This document shows positions 30,065-33,076 of a DNA stretch of 33,076 nucleotides, piece after piece (within the stretch, counting starts at the first letter, position 1; each line of letters begins with the position of its first letter). This stretch comes from Bacillota bacterium. Lineage in GTDB: Bacteria; Bacillota; Desulfitobacteriia; Desulfitobacteriales; Desulfitobacteriaceae. The notes under the pieces were generated by a model that worked only from the letters and a program-made list of their open reading frames with translations, did no database searches and was not told the DNA's origin. Where the stretch lies: NCBI GenBank assembly GCA_030706025.1, contig JAUZPJ010000004.1:1-33076 (forward strand), given 5' to 3'. Made by a program: the position numbers and the translations under genes.

Positions 30065-31309
30065 GTGAGTATTACCTGGAACACGATCTGGGAAGCTCAT
30101 CCTGATGTATTTATTGCTCGGAACTGGATAGAATGCCCAGATGATAAAAAGAAGATAAATCGACTTCCACCGCAATACGCTTATTTTATGGGCGGCGAAA
30201 CAACACTGCGTGTTGGTATTATTGCTTGTTCATCCATTACACGCGAAGAGGAATTCCTTTTAGCTGGTGTACTATGGGGAAATAGGCTTAGTAATGGTGC
30301 AAAAACAGTAATCTATTTCGTGGCACCTGATTTTTCACCATCCTTTTTAAATGCAGTTTCTAAAATTGGTGGAACCCTTTCTGCGAGGGCAATTTACTGG
30401 CGTGAAAAGCTTACACCTAGCTTATATCTCATTCCAGAGGAACAAAATTGTAGTCAGGTACGCTACTCAATAGGAGAAGAACGTTTGGACCTTAAACGTT
30501 GGGGACAGGGCTTAAATCCTGTTACTCGGCAACAACTACTAATAGTAACTGAATTTTTTGCTAAATTAGCTAGTCGGCAGGTTCGTATGGAAATTAAATC
30601 TCAGAATATCGCGTTTTTATGGGGGAATTTTGAGATTGCGGAAGTACGCCGTAAAGGGAGAAAATTTGAACTAAGTACCAAAACAAAATGGCTTAAGTCG
30701 AAGGAGCTAATATTGAAGTGGCAAAAACAGGGCTGGGTGGATGCATCGGGGTCACTTAATGGTGAATTTTGTTCAGTGATTATGAGTATCTTAGATTATC
30801 TTGAATCCCTTGAGAAAGAAGGCAAACTTCGAACTCAAGATTTATTAGCGTTATGGTTTCATCAGGGAAACGGAGTCATTAAATCTCTGTGGGGAAGCTC
30901 ATGGGTTTGGCCGTGGCTACCTAAGGATCGTAGTGAGAATTCCGTGGTTGAGCTAGAGGAATGGTACTTTTTTCAAGATAATGGACAATTAAATGTTGTG
31001 TGTCTAATTTTGGAAAGGACGCTTGTGAAAGCATCTAGAAGTATTTTATTAGCGGGTGTACTGGAACAAAGTTGGCTTTTACTTAAGGCTAAAAATGAAC
31101 AAGGAAATTCGTTAGTCTGGGATGGACGGGTACATTGGGTTACAACACTTGGCCAAGAGGAGGAACTGCGTCGTTGGTACTGTTGGTTAAATGATGTAGA
31201 CAAATTCCCAATTTGGACGTTACCCGAAAACTGGCGAGCTGCGGGAATTTATAAGCTGAATTGCCGTAATGCTCTAAACAATTCGTTTATGCCGAGAGAT
31301 TATTTGTAA
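30065..31309 (+). CDS. Hypothetical protein (414 aa)
   Basis: Long ORF, GTG start preceded by AAGGGAGGTT; no family recognised. Confidence 0.82.
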   Translation: MSITWNTIWEAHPDVFIARNWIECPDDKKKINRLPPQYAYFMGGETTLRVGIIACSSITREEEFLLAGVLWGNRLSNGAKTVIYFVAPDFSPSFLNAVSKIGGTLSARAIYWREKLTPSLYLIPEEQNCSQVRYSIGEERLDLKRWGQGLNPVTRQQLLIVTEFFAKLASRQVRMEIKSQNIAFLWGNFEIAEVRRKGRKFELSTKTKWLKSKELILKWQKQGWVDASGSLNGEFCSVIMSILDYLESLEKEGKLRTQDLLALWFHQGNGVIKSLWGSSWVWPWLPKDRSENSVVELEEWYFFQDNGQLNVVCLILERTLVKASRSILLAGVLEQSWLLLKAKNEQGNSLVWDGRVHWVTTLGQEEELRRWYCWLNDVDKFPIWTLPENWRAAGIYKLNCRNALNNSFMPRDYL

Positions 31310-32705
31310 AATAAGATATACAAGGTAAATCAATCATTGCTTCTGTTCCACACGGGTGATGCCTTTCTGAAAAGTGAAGTTTGCCATGGTGGGCGAGGAC
31401 GATGCGTTGGGTAATGGTTAATCCTAGCCCGGTACCTTCTTCTTGGGTAGTGAAGAAAGGCTCTAGGATACGATGACGTAGGTTTTCCGGAATACCGGGG
31501 CCGTTGTCTTCGACACCAATTCTAACAAATGATTCGTACTCCGTTAAATGAATAGTAATTTTGCCTTCGGTTGGTGAAGCTTCTATGGCATTATTTACAA
31601 GGGAGAGAAGCGCCTGGGAAAGCTGTTCAGGGTCGCCCATGACATAGACGGGAAGGCTGGGGAGTTCAAGAGCCAGGCTAACGCCCTGCATAAGACGTAT
31701 AGGTTGAATCGTTTGTGCTAGCGCCTGAATAGTTTCGGTTAAGTTAACAGGCTGCATCTTAGGTGCAGAAGGGCTTGTCACTAGAACGAACTTATTAAGC
31801 AATTGATCAATAGTCTCGATTTCCTCAAGTATTAGCTGTTGATATGGTCGGAAGGATTCAGGCCATTGTTCAGGTGTAATAAGTTGCATAAACCCTTTGA
31901 TCGTTGTAAGTGGGTTGCGAATTTCATGGGCTAAGCCTGCAGTAACTTGTCCAATAACGGAAAGTTTTGCATCTTGTAAGTATGCTTCAGAACGGTTTTT
32001 TTCTTCGCTAATATCAAATAGCATTACGAGCGTTCCAGCAGGAATATGGTCATTCAATAAAGGTCTAGTTACATAACGCAGATGCTTTTGTGATTTTTTA
32101 TGGTTTGAAAATGTGAATTCACCACTCTCGGATGAATTCATTGGTTGGAAATTATGGAGGATATCTAAAACGGTTGATATAGGTTGTCCAATCAAGGATG
32201 ATTCGGGCAAAGAAAGAAGCTGGGACGATTGAGGATTTGATTCTATGATAATACCTTTATTGTCAAGTATAATTACCGCTACGCAAGTGTAGTCTATAGT
32301 TTGGATCAAGGGTGGATTTTTCCGAAGCAATACATGCATTTCTTGAACATGAAGTCGATGGAGTAATCTTTCTTGCTTCCGAGTAATGTTATAAAAATAG
32401 ATCATTCCCAGCATACAAAATAGTAAGAGAGCATGAATTAAAAATAACAGAACCGAGGAATCGCTGGGGAATAATAGTAAAATAACTAAGAGCATTGTGG
32501 AAGACAGGATCCAGGTTCTGCCCCACGTGGTTACCCAAAGGTCGAAACATAAAATCACAGAGATGTATGGGAAGAAAACGAGAATGATGCGGGTAAGACT
32601 AGAAAAAGGCAAGATATTTATTATAACAATGTTTATTATTAGCAGTATGGATAAAAAGATAATGACACTTTGTCGATGGACTGAGTGTAACTTTAGAGAA
32701 ATCAT
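31287..32705 (-). CDS. Membrane sensor histidine kinase (TM region, PAS, HisKA, HATPase_c)
   Basis: Hydrophobic N-terminus, PAS-like CVAVIILDNKGIIIESNPQSSQLL, H-box GLAHEIRNPLTTIKGFMQLI, N/G boxes SLVNNAIEASP, VEDNGPGIP, GTGLGLTITQRIV. Confidence 0.93.
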   Translation of the reverse strand: MISLKLHSVHRQSVIIFLSILLIINIVIINILPFSSLTRIILVFFPYISVILCFDLWVTTWGRTWILSSTMLLVILLLFPSDSSVLLFLIHALLLFCMLGMIYFYNITRKQERLLHRLHVQEMHVLLRKNPPLIQTIDYTCVAVIILDNKGIIIESNPQSSQLLSLPESSLIGQPISTVLDILHNFQPMNSSESGEFTFSNHKKSQKHLRYVTRPLLNDHIPAGTLVMLFDISEEKNRSEAYLQDAKLSVIGQVTAGLAHEIRNPLTTIKGFMQLITPEQWPESFRPYQQLILEEIETIDQLLNKFVLVTSPSAPKMQPVNLTETIQALAQTIQPIRLMQGVSLALELPSLPVYVMGDPEQLSQALLSLVNNAIEASPTEGKITIHLTEYESFVRIGVEDNGPGIPENLRHRILEPFFTTQEEGTGLGLTITQRIVLAHHGKLHFSERHHPCGTEAMIDLPCISYFTNNLSA

Positions 32706-32984
32706 AAAATGAATCTCCTTTCAACGATACAATAAACAACCTAGAATAGTGTAACATAATAGTGCGTAGAAAATTGTAAGAAAAAGGAGATCGCGAAAAA
32801 GGGTAACGAGGCTGGAATAGGCTTGTAATCTGCTTAAGAGTTAGAAGATGTGTTGTTGACATCCCTGACTTTTCGACAATTTTATTAATCGCTGAATTTC
32901 TAAAATAAAAAGCTCGTAAAAAGGAGATGAAATACTATAAGATGTATTGTATAATTATGCAAAACAGCAAAAGGAGATCAATCG

Positions 32985-33076
32985 ATGAAATTGCGTAAGG
33001 CCCGAATAGCAGATGTCGAAGAAATGATGTTATTAATAAATAGTAATGCGGAACAAGGACTTATGCTTGGTCGCTC
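32985..33076 (+). CDS. Partial N-acetyltransferase (GNAT; ArgA-like), truncated by window end
   Basis: MKLRKARIADVEEMMLLINSNAEQGLMLGRS with AAGGAG SD. Confidence 0.7.
   Translation, partial: MKLRKARIADVEEMMLLINSNAEQGLMLGR

Noticed and set aside
32780-32978. Three copies of AAAAGGAGAT in the kinase-acetyltransferase intergenic region
   Set aside because: Short, SD-like, A/G-rich; likely chance apart from the true SD at about 32971.
32927-32998. Potential 23-codon leader peptide overlapping the start of the acetyltransferase
   Set aside because: Its AGGAG is too close to its ATG, and the peptide has no attenuation-like codon run.

Overview
Chromosomal segment of a Gram-positive, spore-forming Firmicute. 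Gene content and order suggest a Peptococcaceae / Desulfosporosinus-Desulfitobacterium-like organism, but that is inferred from the sequence and not from a database search. The backbone follows the classic sporulation/recombination order spoIIIE - rodZ-like - pgsA - cinA - recA - recX - rny - ymdB - spoVS. Interspersed are mnmH, yajQ, a YgiQ-type radical SAM gene, rimO, a truncated FtsH-like AAA+ protease, a DEAD-box helicase, an M19 dipeptidase, a PHP phosphoesterase, guaB, glycerate kinase, a TetR regulator, uppP, a DmpA-type peptidase, a sensor kinase and several unknown proteins. Nearly everything is on the + strand; three CDSs are on the - strand. I see no mobile element, CRISPR array, tRNA or rRNA. 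The most interesting items are: a short FtsH-like protease lacking the usual extracytoplasmic domain, next to a small membrane-anchored protein; likely regulatory sites (LexA box at recA, SigH-like promoter at spoVS, 0A-box-like site at a small unknown gene); a terminator-like hairpin whose 3' arm contains the Shine-Dalgarno of the next gene; structured leaders before rny and before an unknown gene; and a decayed or overlooked small ORF upstream of guaB.
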